Assembly: GCF_000011085.1 (NCBI RefSeq) | Contig: NC_006396.1 | Location: forward strand, 1,736,001 to 1,800,000 | DNA from: Haloarcula marismortui ATCC 43049 | GTDB taxonomy: Archaea > Halobacteriota > Halobacteria > Halobacteriales > Haloarculaceae | Reading direction: 5' to 3' | DNA: 64,000 nucleotides | Shown: in pieces, positions 18,759 through 27,736 of the stretch | Layout: each line of letters opens with the position of its first letter | Position numbering within the stretch: position 1 is the first letter of the stretch | The notes under the pieces: generated by a model | Seen by the model: the letters and a program-made list of their open reading frames with translations, nothing else | The model's database searches: none | What the model was told of the DNA's origin: nothing | Translations under genes and position numbers: made by a program

Positions 18759-20750
18759 CTACTGGCTCAGGTCACTCTCGTCAGCCGGAAACACGCTCAC
18801 ACTATCGACGGTCACGGTCGCGCCTCCGTCACCAGCAGCCCCACGGTGCTCCCCGGAGACGAGGTCGGTATCGTCAGTCCCGGCCGGGAGCCTGACCGTC
18901 GTCGGCTCGCTGCCGAAGTTGAGTACTACGACGGCCGCGTCCTCGTCAGTCGCCCGTGCGTACGCGACGACACGGTCGGACGGGCCGTCCCGGACCTCGT
19001 ACGGGATTCGGACGAGGTCCGCATCCGCCGACAACGCCGGCTGGTCGTGTCTGGTTGCCGAAAGGTCGCTGACGAACGACTGGAGCGCCTTGTCAGCGTG
19101 GTCCCACGCGAGGTCGTCGCGCCGGCCGCGCTGGCCGAACTCCTGCCCGGCGTACAGCAACGGCGCGCCCGGGAGCGTGAACAGCGCCCCCGCGGCGGCC
19201 TCGGCGGCGTCCCGCCCGTAGTCGACGATGTACCGCGTCTCGTCGTGGTTCTCCGCGTACAGCATGAACGACGCGTGCTCCGGGAAGCCGATCTCCGCCC
19301 GCCCCTCGATGGCACTGAGGACGGCTTCAGCATCGCCGCCGTCCCCGACCTGCCGGAGCGCGGCGTAGGTCGTCGAGTCGAAGTGCATGTCAAACAGCCC
19401 GGCCTGAAAGTCGGGGATGTACGGGATGGTCTCGTCCAGTAGCAAGAACTCGCTGTCGCGGTCCTTGCAGTAATCGTGGATCTCACGCCAGAAGCCGTTC
19501 GGGACGGCCCAGGCCATATCACAGCGGAACCCGTCGACCAGTTCGGCCCACTGGGCGACCGCATCGAGCAGGTGTCGGCGGACCGGCAGGTGGTCGAAAT
19601 TGAAGTTCGCGATGTGTTCCCACTCGAAGTACGTCTCCGGTTCGGTGTCACTTCGCCACTCGTACCACTCCCGGTAGTCGGCGTCCGGTCCTTCCACGGC
19701 GGACTCGAAGTAGGGGTGGGTCCGCGCCGAGTGGTTACACACAAGGTCGAACAGGACCTTGAACCCGCGGTCGTGGGCCGCCTCAATGAACCGCTCGTAA
19801 TCCGCGCGGGTGCCCAGATCCGACGCGATTTCGAAGAAGTCAGTGATGTTGTAACCGTGGGGCGCGTGGTCGTTCTGTAACACCGGCGTGAGCCAGATGG
19901 CGTCGACGCCGAGCGAGTCGAGGTAGTCCAGCCGGTCGATGATCGCGTCGAAAGGCGAGGCGTCGCTCTCGCCGGCGAACGTGCGGACGTAGATCTCGTA
20001 GATGACAGCGTCCTCAGCCCAGGCCGGCGCGTCGTACGGTCGACTGGCAGCGACCCCGTCGCCGCTCGTCACGGTCTCGATGCCGCCCCCGTCGCGGCTA
20101 AACTCGACGGCGTCGGGCACGCTGTAGCCGTGGTCTCCGATGGCAACGGCGTGGATGCGAGCGCGGTCCGGAAGCGCGTCCAGCGGAATCCGGAGGGCCG
20201 TTCCATCGCGGGTCACCGCGTCGGCGTCGATGTCGTCACGGTCATCCAGCAGGAACTCGACGGTGAGGTCGCCGGCCGTCTCGGTCCCCTCCGGGTGGGG
20301 GCTGCAGTCCGCTCGAACGACGGCTTCGTCGCCCTCGATCTCCGGTCGCAACGTCAGGCGGGGCTGCCCGCCGCCACCGTCTTCGTCGCCGCTGTCCCTT
20401 GCCGAGGTGTACTCGCCGCTCCCGCTGTGACCTGAGCCACTTCGACCGCTGGAGACGCCGCTATGACCGCCAGAGCGGCCGGACGTGTGTGTGCCACTCG
20501 GCTGGAGTCTCCCTGGAAACGCGCGCACGGTGAGGTCGTGTTCGCCGTCGGGTGCAGTGAGTCGGATGACGTATCTGCCCGGCGCGTCGGGGACGAGGTG
20601 CTCGACCGGGTCGTCGCCGAGCGATACCGTTGATTCCTTTGGTGCCTGCGTCAGTCGCCACGTGTAGGTCGCCGACGGGTCCGGGTCGCGGGGCGCGAGT
20701 TCGACCTCGTCACCCGTCGCCACGAACCGCGGCGGTCCAGGATGGTGCAT
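18759..20750 (-). CDS. GH13 alpha-amylase family enzyme with N-terminal PKD-like domain
   Basis: A 663-residue glycoside hydrolase. Residues 1-80 are a PKD/Ig-like domain, 84-127 a Gly/Ser/His-rich linker, about 130-220 a second beta domain, then the GH13 barrel. The four GH13 regions are intact: DLVCNHSARTHP (near 335), GFRCDMAW (nucleophile Asp, near 407), LLDETIPY (acid Glu, near 437) and AENHDETRY (near 500). ATG 20750 was chosen because the upstream extension to 20843 is Arg/Cys-rich and unlike haloarchaeal protein. No export signal, so an intracellular amylase, neopullulanase or cyclomaltodextrinase is plausible. Follows the GH15 gene's promoter region on the same strand. Confidence 0.88.
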   Translation of the reverse strand: MHHPGPPRFVATGDEVELAPRDPDPSATYTWRLTQAPKESTVSLGDDPVEHLVPDAPGRYVIRLTAPDGEHDLTVRAFPGRLQPSGTHTSGRSGGHSGVSSGRSGSGHSGSGEYTSARDSGDEDGGGGQPRLTLRPEIEGDEAVVRADCSPHPEGTETAGDLTVEFLLDDRDDIDADAVTRDGTALRIPLDALPDRARIHAVAIGDHGYSVPDAVEFSRDGGGIETVTSGDGVAASRPYDAPAWAEDAVIYEIYVRTFAGESDASPFDAIIDRLDYLDSLGVDAIWLTPVLQNDHAPHGYNITDFFEIASDLGTRADYERFIEAAHDRGFKVLFDLVCNHSARTHPYFESAVEGPDADYREWYEWRSDTEPETYFEWEHIANFNFDHLPVRRHLLDAVAQWAELVDGFRCDMAWAVPNGFWREIHDYCKDRDSEFLLLDETIPYIPDFQAGLFDMHFDSTTYAALRQVGDGGDAEAVLSAIEGRAEIGFPEHASFMLYAENHDETRYIVDYGRDAAEAAAGALFTLPGAPLLYAGQEFGQRGRRDDLAWDHADKALQSFVSDLSATRHDQPALSADADLVRIPYEVRDGPSDRVVAYARATDEDAAVVVLNFGSEPTTVRLPAGTDDTDLVSGEHRGAAGDGGATVTVDSVSVFPADESDLSQ

Positions 20751-20847
20751 AGGTTCACTGCGATTGACAGTGTCTTTGTACTTGGGGTAGCCGCGAGCGT
20801 CCCGCCGCCGGCAGCACCGCTTTCTGACTACGGCGTGTACCACCTTT

Positions 20848-21183
20848 GTGCCCGACTACCGACGCGATGCCGGGTTTGCGCTGCTCTGTGGACTGGTGCT
20901 CGTCGCGTATCTGCGCCGGGCCGGCGCACTCGACATGCTCTGGGCCGAATCCGCCGTCGCTGTCGGGGTAATCGGCGCACTAGGTGTCGAAGCGCTGTTT
21001 GTGCTCGACACACCTGTGGCGTCGCTGTGGGAGCGCCGCGGCGTGCGGACGGCTTCGGCTGTCGCGCTTCTGGGTGTTGCTGGCGGGTTCGCAGTCCTTC
21101 TGGGACCAATCGTCGTCGCTGCGGCGTGCTGGGGGCTCACAACGTACTTCGGTATCCTCGCCGTGAGTCTGTGGTACCCATAA
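20848..21183 (+). CDS. Small four-helix membrane protein
   Basis: A 111-residue protein read from GTG 20848. Hydrophobic segments: about residues 8-22 (AGFALLCGLVLVAYL), 33-52 (ESAVAVGVIGALGVEALFVL), 66-84 (RTASAVALLGVAGGFAVLL) and 86-108. Short charged loops separate them. No family recognised. It is divergent from the GH13 gene by about 100 bp and is the last gene before a 485-bp gap. Its hydrophobic pattern supports a real gene even without homologs. Confidence 0.65.
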   Translation: MPDYRRDAGFALLCGLVLVAYLRRAGALDMLWAESAVAVGVIGALGVEALFVLDTPVASLWERRGVRTASAVALLGVAGGFAVLLGPIVVAAACWGLTTYFGILAVSLWYP

Positions 21184-21668
21184 TCGTTCGCTCCTCACAA
21201 GGACAGTCCAGTCACAACACCAGCCGGTGGTCTTCCAGCAACTCTGTTTAGGACTCTGGGTAGCGACAAATGACACCGATGCGTGTTGATAGATAGATAT
21301 ATCTGGCAGATATGCATCTCATTTCAGCGCTCAAAATCTTTACTCGAGTTTTATAGCCAATTTACAGTCTGAGTCTATTTCTGTACCCATATTACACCTA
21401 TAAAAGTCTATTTTTAGCTATCTGGTCTTATCTGGTAAATTTCTCTCCACAAAATAGGCTGTAAGACACTATTCAGGGCTACAATAGTCAGAATCTGAGG
21501 TTGTATGGATATATCTGGAGCGGAGTGTCCTTCTCTGATGCAGTCCGACCTGTCCACCACGGGACGGGGACTCGGCTGTTGAATAACAGCTGTACGAGTA
21601 TTAGATTCGACCGGTATCGGCCAGGTGTCGGCAACGGAACTCGGTTGACCTGACGATAGACAGAGTGG
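21184..21668. other. AT-rich gene-free stretch
   Basis: No credible gene in 485 bp. About 21250-21520 is strikingly AT-rich against the surrounding GC-rich genome and holds four same-strand copies of TATCTGG. Nearer the IclR gene there is a small inverted repeat GCTGTT-GAAT-AACAGC at 21575-21590, which could be a terminator for the minus-strand IclR gene, though it lacks a T-run. Confidence 0.6.
21300..21518 (+). repeat. Four spaced copies of TATCTGG
   Basis: Exact heptamers at 21300-21306, 21419-21425, 21429-21435 and 21512-21518, all in the same orientation inside the AT-rich stretch. Chance expectation for a given heptamer in about 220 bp, counting both strands, is well below 0.1. Function unknown: regulator sites, a degraded element or chance in AT-rich DNA. 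Confidence 0.4.
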
Positions 21669-22433
21669 TTACTCGTGGGCCAGATTGACCTCAATGACGT
21701 TAGCAGCCTGTTGTACCGTGTCGATGAGTTGTGCCTTGCGGCCCGGCGATTGCAACCGGTTGATGGGCGCGGTGATGCTGATGGCGGCCTCGCGGCGGTC
21801 ACCGGTATCGATAGGAACCCCGACACACCCGGTGCCGTCAACCCGCTCCTCGGTGTCGTCGGCGACGCCGCGTTCTCGGATCGTCTCCAGTTCCGCGAAC
21901 AGCGTCTCGCGGTCTGTGATAGTGTTGTCCGTCTCGGCCGGCAGCCCGCGAGTTTCGATGATTTCTGCGACCCGCTCGTCATCGAAACTCGACAGGAGCG
22001 CTTTGCCGATGGCGGTCTTATGGAGGTGGATGCGCTTCCCGAGGCGCGTATCGAGCGCGACTGCCTGGTCGCCGCTGGTCGTGTGGATGTAGATGCCGTA
22101 GCCCTGCTCTTCGATCATCAGGTTCGCCAGTTCGCCGGTCTCGACGGCCATCCGTCTGACCTCGGGCTTTGCGACTTCGTAGATTCCGTCATAGCGCTGT
22201 GCCATGCCGCCGAACTCCAGCCACCGGAGCCCGATTCGGTACTCGCCGTCCCGTTCGACGACAAGTCCTTCGTCTTCCAGCGTCACCAGGTGTTTATATA
22301 TCGTGCTCTTGGCCGGCTCCAGCGAGTCAGCGAGTTCGACCAGCGTCGCACTCCCACCGAGGTCTTTGATACCCGAGAGTACCGCCAGCGAAGTCTGCGT
22401 CGCCCGGACCGAGTCCGTTTTTGCCCGTGTCAT
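21669..22433 (-). CDS. IclR-family transcriptional regulator
   Basis: A 254-residue regulator. N-terminal winged HTH (residues about 14-75): LGGSATLVELADSLEPAKST with YKHLVTLEDEGLVVERDGEY as wing and linker. C-terminal GAF-like effector domain with GYGIYIHTTSG, LHKTAIGKALLSSF and CVGVPIDTGDRREAAISITA, all usual IclR family positions. It is divergent from malate synthase across about 410 bp, so glyoxylate or a related two- or three-carbon acid is a reasonable guess for the effector. TTTTATTC about 31 bp upstream may be its TATA box. Confidence 0.9.
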   Translation of the reverse strand: MTRAKTDSVRATQTSLAVLSGIKDLGGSATLVELADSLEPAKSTIYKHLVTLEDEGLVVERDGEYRIGLRWLEFGGMAQRYDGIYEVAKPEVRRMAVETGELANLMIEEQGYGIYIHTTSGDQAVALDTRLGKRIHLHKTAIGKALLSSFDDERVAEIIETRGLPAETDNTITDRETLFAELETIRERGVADDTEERVDGTGCVGVPIDTGDRREAAISITAPINRLQSPGRKAQLIDTVQQAANVIEVNLAHE

Positions 22434-22846
22434 TAGTCATTAGTTCTGCCGCCGCTCGAATAAAATTGCCGTATCGACTGTGACAACCGCTCTGCGGTAG
22501 CTTCCGGGGCGACACGTACGGCAAAGTGTGCGTCATCGAGCTTTTCGACCGGCACAGGTATTCGAAAAGACGAAACGGAAAATCGGGTCACTGGCGCGAA
22601 ACCACCGGTTGAAGTCGCCGGGGGCTCCCTAATGTGGCGACCGGACGGCCACGAGATACCGAGAGACCAGTGTACGCCGTTGACCGTTGTGTCGTCCGAA
22701 CGGAGAAGTAATGAAAGGTAACATAGAATATGTATTTCGTATTTTCGAATCTACTGAGAGACGGTGGAGCGACCGCTCTCGTTGATGATTCGGTCGATGG
22801 TGGACGGTAGATTTAAGCGGCTCCGTTGGGTTTTTTGAGATGAGTT
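22434..22846. promoter_or_regulatory. Divergent control region between iclR-type gene and aceB
   Basis: No gene seen in 413 bp. It carries the IclR promoter at the left, with a tandem CATTAGT repeat at 22432-22445 overlapping the start codon. At the right is a TATA-like TTTAAGC (22812-22818), about 32 bp before malate synthase. An AT-rich patch around 22722-22750 contains the near-tandem GTATTTCG/TATTTTCG. These are candidate operator sites for the IclR regulator. Confidence 0.4.
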
Positions 22847-24154
22847 ATGAGTGTGACGCGACACTACGACCGCGAGTTCGTCAGAACGTTCTTTACCTCG
22901 CCGACAGCGGTGGACGGTGAGGAGGATTCCGCGAAGATGCTGCGAAGCGCCGGCCAGCTCCGCGGCCTGCAGGCCCCGGATGTCTGGGTCCCGGATAACG
23001 AGGACGCGACGGCACCGAATATGCGCGCCGAGGGTGTCGAGAACATCATCGACGTCGTCGCCAACCAGGGCGCTGAGTTCCCCGGTGAGATCCACCCGCG
23101 CGTCGTCTGGCACCGCGAGTCCCCGGCGACCCGCTACAAAGGCTTCCAGCAGATGCTGGAGATCACGGACCCTGAGAACGGCGCGGTCGAACACATCGAC
23201 GGCTTCGTCATTCCGGAAGTCGGCGACATCGACGACTGGAAGAAGGCCGACGAGTTCTTCACCATCATCGAGCACGAGCACGGGCTCGAAGAGGGTAGCC
23301 TCTCCATGTCGGTCATCGTCGAGAGCGGCGAGGCCGAACTGGCGATGGGCGACCTGCGCGAGGAGATGGGCAAGCCCTCGAACAACCTCGAACGTATGTT
23401 CCTGCTCGTCGACGGCGAGGTCGACTACACGAAGGATATGCGCGCGATGACGCCTACCGGCGAACTCCCGCCGTGGCCGGAACTGCGCCACAACACCTCC
23501 CGCGGTGCCAGCGCCGCCGGCCTTATCGCCGTCGACGGCCCCTACGACGATATCCGCGACGTCGAGGGGTACCGCGAGCGGATGAAGGACAACCGCGCGA
23601 AGGGGATGACTGGCATCTGGTCGCTGACGCCGGGGCAAGTCGTGGAGGCGAACACTGCTCCGCTCCCGCCGAAGACTGGGAGCTGGCTCCTCGAAGCCGG
23701 CGGTCAGGAGGTCGAACTCGAGGCACAGGACGGCAAGCAGGTGTACGACGGCGACGACCTCTCGCTTGAGGAGGTCAGCGACGGCGGCTATGTTCTGCAG
23801 GCGGGCGGTGACCGGCTGGAACTGGACGAGGACGAACTCACCGAGGAACTGCTCGACCGCACCGCGTACATCCCCAGCATGACCGACATCGTCGACTCGA
23901 TGGAGGAATTCGAGGCCGCGAAGGAGGCCGGCAAGGGAGCCATCGCGATGACTCAGGCCGCCACGCTGGTCATCAACGGCGTCGAAGTCGACATCAGCAA
24001 GGACCGGATGTGGGACGAAGCGACCTATCAGGCCGCCCAGACGCCAATTACGCTGTTCCAGGACGTGTACGAGCACCGGCCGGACCAGCACGAGGAACTG
24101 GCGGAGATGTACGGCGCTGACATCGTCGAACGCGCCACGGCCGTCGGGAACTGA
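22847..24154 (+). CDS. aceB: Malate synthase, haloarchaeal type
   Basis: A 435-residue enzyme condensing glyoxylate and acetyl-CoA to malate. It matches the short haloarchaeal form (about 433 residues), a CitE/HpcH-like TIM-barrel family distinct from bacterial AceB/GlcB. Recognisable stretches are RTFFTSPTAVDGEEDSAKML, DVWVPDNEDATAPNM (metal-site region), GFVIPEVGDIDDWKKADEFF and GIWSLTPGQVVEANTAPLPP. No isocitrate lyase gene lies next to it or elsewhere in this window; in Haloarcula glyoxylate is known to come from the methylaspartate cycle. Probably regulated by the divergent IclR-type protein. Confidence 0.93.
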   Translation: MSVTRHYDREFVRTFFTSPTAVDGEEDSAKMLRSAGQLRGLQAPDVWVPDNEDATAPNMRAEGVENIIDVVANQGAEFPGEIHPRVVWHRESPATRYKGFQQMLEITDPENGAVEHIDGFVIPEVGDIDDWKKADEFFTIIEHEHGLEEGSLSMSVIVESGEAELAMGDLREEMGKPSNNLERMFLLVDGEVDYTKDMRAMTPTGELPPWPELRHNTSRGASAAGLIAVDGPYDDIRDVEGYRERMKDNRAKGMTGIWSLTPGQVVEANTAPLPPKTGSWLLEAGGQEVELEAQDGKQVYDGDDLSLEEVSDGGYVLQAGGDRLELDEDELTEELLDRTAYIPSMTDIVDSMEEFEAAKEAGKGAIAMTQAATLVINGVEVDISKDRMWDEATYQAAQTPITLFQDVYEHRPDQHEELAEMYGADIVERATAVGN

Positions 24155-24197
24155 CGGATACGTACCGTTTCGTCACTCGAAACGCCGTGGGCGCGAT

Positions 24198-24578
24198 TCA
24201 GTCTTCCAGCGGTTCGATGAGTTCGACGTGGTGACCGTCGGGGTCCGCGACGAAGGCCGTGTACGCGCCGGCCTCCGGCTGTGGGCCGGGCTCTTTGACG
24301 ACGCCGTGGTGGTCGATGCGGTCGACCGTTGCGTCGACGTCGTCCACGCCGAGAGCGAGATGGTCCCAGCCGGACCCCATCTCGAAGCTCGTCTCCCCGT
24401 CCGTTTCTGCCAGTTGCAGTTCGACGCCGCTGTCGTCGGCCACGTAGTAGTTCGTCGTCTCGCCGTCGGGCGTGGTGAACTGCCAGGACTCCTCGAAGCC
24501 GAACTGCTCGTAGAACGCGATCGATGCTGTGGCGTCGGCCACGTTCAGGCACATATGAAGGATGCTTGCATTGCCCAT
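24198..24578 (-). CDS. VOC-family protein (glyoxalase I-like)
   Basis: A 126-residue single VOC protein. The start MGNASILHMCLNVADATAS gives the standard beta-alpha-beta-beta-beta opening, with His as first metal ligand (HMCLNV). The second half repeats the fold: WDHLALGVDDVDATVDRI, then DPDGHHVELIEP with the last His/Glu ligands. Similar proteins are lactoylglutathione lyases or methylmalonyl-CoA epimerases; haloarchaea lack glutathione, so a true glyoxalase role would need another thiol. Convergent with malate synthase and divergent from the FAD/Fe-S oxidoreductase. Start chosen at ATG 24578 because upstream residues fall outside the VOC fold. Confidence 0.8.
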   Translation of the reverse strand: MGNASILHMCLNVADATASIAFYEQFGFEESWQFTTPDGETTNYYVADDSGVELQLAETDGETSFEMGSGWDHLALGVDDVDATVDRIDHHGVVKEPGPQPEAGAYTAFVADPDGHHVELIEPLED

Positions 24579-24680
24579 ACATCGCTTCCAGTGCCCTGCG
24601 TCAAATAGCTGGCGGGCTACGTAAAGCGAATTGTGACCGCATGCCACAGACTTTAATGATTATTACTCCTGAATGCTCGT

Positions 24681-27600
24681 ATGGCGATCGAAAATGTCGA
24701 GGACATCTGGTCAGCACAGGAACTGGACCTGAATCGACCGGATGTCGACGCGTATCGGGATCTAGCGGAAGCGCTCCGTGCACGCGTCACAGGTGGGGTT
24801 GAGTTCGACGAATACGCCCGGATTCTGTACGCAACGGACGGGAGCATCTACCGTGCCGAACCGGCAGGGGTCGTGTATCCGACGGATATCGACGACGTGC
24901 GGGCGGCTGTCGAGGTTGCGACGAGCCACGGCGTTCCGATACTGCCCCGCGGGACCGGGTCGTCGCTCGCCGGGCAGACCGTCGGCCCGGGCTGTGTCGT
25001 TCTGGACATGTCCCGGCACATGGACGATATCCTCGATATTCGGCCGGACGAGCAGACGGCGCACATCCAGCCCGGTGTGGTGCAGGACGACTTAGACGAC
25101 ACGCTGGCCAACTACGGTCTCAAGTTCGCGCCGGACCCGGCGTCGTCGAACCGCGCCTCGGTGGGCGGCGGCATCGGAAACAACTCTACCGGCGCACACT
25201 CCGTCAGGTACGGCATCACCGATGCCTACACCGATGCAGTGAAAGCTGTCCTCTCTGACGGCTCGCTCATCCACGCCCGGGAGGTCGTTATCGACTCACC
25301 GGAGTGGGACGATATCGTGAGCAAGGACGACCGCGAGGCCGACATCTATCAGACGGTCCGCGAAGTCGTCGAGGAGAACGCCAACGAAATCGAGGACCGC
25401 TACCCTGACCTCAAGCGCCGGGTGTCTGGCTACAACCTCGACCGCGTTATCTACGAAAACGACGACGGCGAGCGCGTGCTGAACCTCGCGAAGCTGTTTG
25501 TCGGGAGCGAGGGGACCCTCGGGGTCATTGTCGAAGCCGAACTTTCGCTGGTGACCGTCCCCGAGGAGACCGCGCTGGCGCTGTACTGCTTTGACACGCT
25601 TCCCGATGCGATGCGGGCTGTCCCGGTCGCGCTTGACTACGATGTCAGCGCGGTCGAGTTGATGGACGACGAGATGTTCAGGCTCGCAGCCGGCTCCGAC
25701 GGCTACGCCGAGTACGTCGACCCGATTCCGGACCGAGCGGCCGCGGCGTTGATGCTCGAATACGACTCGGAATTGCACGATGACTTCGAGGCGGCCATCG
25801 CGCGGACCAACGAACGGTTCCTCGATAACGGAGCGGCCTTTGACGTGGTGGAAGCCTACACCGACGCCGACCAGGCTGACCTCTGGAAGCTCCGCAAAGC
25901 CGCGATTCCGCTCCTGATGTCCATGGACGGCGACCCCAAACCGTACCCGTTCATCGAGGACGCGACGGTCCCGCCCGCCGAACTGGCCGAGTACGTCGAG
26001 AAGTTCGAGGAGGTGCTGGCCGACCACGACACCTCGGCCGCGTACTTCGCCCACGCCGGCTCCGGAACACTCCACATCCGCCCGATTCTCAACCTGAAGG
26101 AGGAATCCGGTATCGAAGACATGCACTCCATCACCGACGACGTGACCGACCTCGTGCTCGAACACAATGGGTCGTTCTCCGGTGAGCACGGCGACGGGAT
26201 GGCCCGAACGGAGTTCACGCCCAAGATGTACGGCGAGACGCTCTGGGATGCGTTCAAACAGGTCAAGACGGCCTTCGATCCGCAGTGGTGGATGCACCCG
26301 GGCAACGTCGTCTACCGCGACGGGCCGGCGGATATCGGCCCTGATGCCGACCGAGGGGTCGGTGCGGACATGCGCGAGAACCTCCGGTACGGGCCCGACT
26401 ACCAGTCTCTGGAGCCACAGACGACGCTGGACTTCGAGGACGAAGGCGGCTTCTCGGAGCTCGTCGAACTGTGTAACGGCTGTGGGACCTGCCGCCAGAC
26501 CGACGGAGACGTGATGTGTCCGACATACCGCGCCTCGGAGGAGGAGGTCCAGACGACGCGGGGCCGCGCGAACCTCCTCCGGTCGGCTATTAGTGGCGAC
26601 CTAGACGAAGACGAGATTCACTCCGACCGCTTCCAGGAGGAAGTGCTCGACCTCTGTGTCGGCTGCAAGGGCTGCAAGAGCGACTGCCCGACCGGCGTCG
26701 ATATGGCGAAACTCAAGACCGAGCTGAAACACCAGCACCACGAAGCGGAGGGGGCCAGCCTCCGGGAACGCCTGTTTGCTAACATCGACACTGCCTCGAA
26801 GCTCGGGTCGGCGCTGGCACCGATTTCGAACTGGGCGACAGACATTCCGGGCGCGCGGGCCGTTATGCAGAAACTGTTCGGCATCGCGCCGGAGCGCGAA
26901 CTCCCCACCTTCAGCCGGGAGACACTCCAAGACTGGTTCGATGCACGCGGTGGCTCGACTGTCTCGCGGGCCGAAGCCGACCGCAAAGTCCTGCTGTTCC
27001 CCGATACGTACACGAACTACTCGTACCCGACGGCCGGCAAGGCCGCCGTCGAAACGCTGGAAGCCGCAGGCGTCCACGTCACCATTCCGGACAACACCGC
27101 GCCGTCCGGACGAGCGGCGTACTCCACCGGAATGCTGGACGTGGCCCGCGACCGAGCCGAGACGAACACGGACCGGCTGGCGGACCGCGTCACAGAGGGG
27201 TGGGACATCGTCTTCGTCGAGCCCTCCGACGCCGTGATGTTCCAGGACGAATATCTGGACTTACTCGACGGGTCGGCAGTGTCGCAGGTGGCCGACAGCG
27301 CCTACGGCGTACTGGAATACCTCGACACGTTCCGACTCGACGACGCGCTGCCGGTCGAGGACCGCTCACTGGGAGCTGCCGGCGCGGTCAGCTACCACGG
27401 CCACTGTAACCAGAAGGGGACCAACAAGGACCACCACGCCGTCGGCGTCATGCGCCGCGTCGGCTACGAGGTTGACCCGCTGGACTCGACGTGCTGTGGC
27501 ATGGCCGGAAGCTTCGGCTACCACGACGAGCACTACGACCTCTCGAAAACGATCGGGCGGCTGCTGTTCGACAAGGTCGAAGAAAGCGATGGCGACCGTG

Positions 27601-27719
27601 TCGTTGCTCCGGGCGGCTCCTGCCGCTCGCAGCTGGGTGACCGCGACGGCGTCGACGAGATTCCGCCCCATCCTATCGAAGTCGTCGCCGAGCGCGTGCC
27701 GGAGACGACGACATCATAA
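24681..27719 (+). CDS. Fused FAD/4Fe-4S 2-hydroxyacid dehydrogenase (GlcD-GlcF or Dld type)
   Basis: A 1012-residue fusion. Residues about 50-545 are a PCMH/VAO FAD-linked oxidase (ILPRGTGSSLAGQTVGPGCV, SVGGGIGNNSTGAHS, GEHGDGMARTEFTP). Two ferredoxin-type clusters follow: CNGCGTC near 597 and CVGCKGCKSDCPTGVD near 658. Two CCG-type motifs end the protein (HGHCNQKG near 903, STCCGMAGSFGYH near 937). This is the architecture of quinone-linked D-lactate dehydrogenases and glycolate oxidases. A TATA-like CTTTAATG about 26 bp upstream supports ATG 24681. Beside malate synthase and a LarA-like gene, likely substrates are D-lactate, glycolate or D-2-hydroxyglutarate. Confidence 0.87.
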   Translation: MAIENVEDIWSAQELDLNRPDVDAYRDLAEALRARVTGGVEFDEYARILYATDGSIYRAEPAGVVYPTDIDDVRAAVEVATSHGVPILPRGTGSSLAGQTVGPGCVVLDMSRHMDDILDIRPDEQTAHIQPGVVQDDLDDTLANYGLKFAPDPASSNRASVGGGIGNNSTGAHSVRYGITDAYTDAVKAVLSDGSLIHAREVVIDSPEWDDIVSKDDREADIYQTVREVVEENANEIEDRYPDLKRRVSGYNLDRVIYENDDGERVLNLAKLFVGSEGTLGVIVEAELSLVTVPEETALALYCFDTLPDAMRAVPVALDYDVSAVELMDDEMFRLAAGSDGYAEYVDPIPDRAAAALMLEYDSELHDDFEAAIARTNERFLDNGAAFDVVEAYTDADQADLWKLRKAAIPLLMSMDGDPKPYPFIEDATVPPAELAEYVEKFEEVLADHDTSAAYFAHAGSGTLHIRPILNLKEESGIEDMHSITDDVTDLVLEHNGSFSGEHGDGMARTEFTPKMYGETLWDAFKQVKTAFDPQWWMHPGNVVYRDGPADIGPDADRGVGADMRENLRYGPDYQSLEPQTTLDFEDEGGFSELVELCNGCGTCRQTDGDVMCPTYRASEEEVQTTRGRANLLRSAISGDLDEDEIHSDRFQEEVLDLCVGCKGCKSDCPTGVDMAKLKTELKHQHHEAEGASLRERLFANIDTASKLGSALAPISNWATDIPGARAVMQKLFGIAPERELPTFSRETLQDWFDARGGSTVSRAEADRKVLLFPDTYTNYSYPTAGKAAVETLEAAGVHVTIPDNTAPSGRAAYSTGMLDVARDRAETNTDRLADRVTEGWDIVFVEPSDAVMFQDEYLDLLDGSAVSQVADSAYGVLEYLDTFRLDDALPVEDRSLGAAGAVSYHGHCNQKGTNKDHHAVGVMRRVGYEVDPLDSTCCGMAGSFGYHDEHYDLSKTIGRLLFDKVEESDGDRVVAPGGSCRSQLGDRDGVDEIPPHPIEVVAERVPETTTS

Positions 27720-27720
27720 T

Positions 27721-27736
27721 CTCGCGGCAACGCGAG
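27721..27736 (+). terminator. GNRA-type hairpin just after the FAD/Fe-S gene
   Basis: CTCGCG-GCAA-CGCGAG, a perfect 6-bp stem with a GCAA tetraloop, starting 1 bp after the stop codon. No T-run follows, so it may be a transcript-stabilising end or processing site and not a classic terminator. Confidence 0.4.

Noticed and set aside
22751..24091. 446-codon frame opposite malate synthase
   Set aside because: Antisense shadow of a certain gene; no domain and no promoter.
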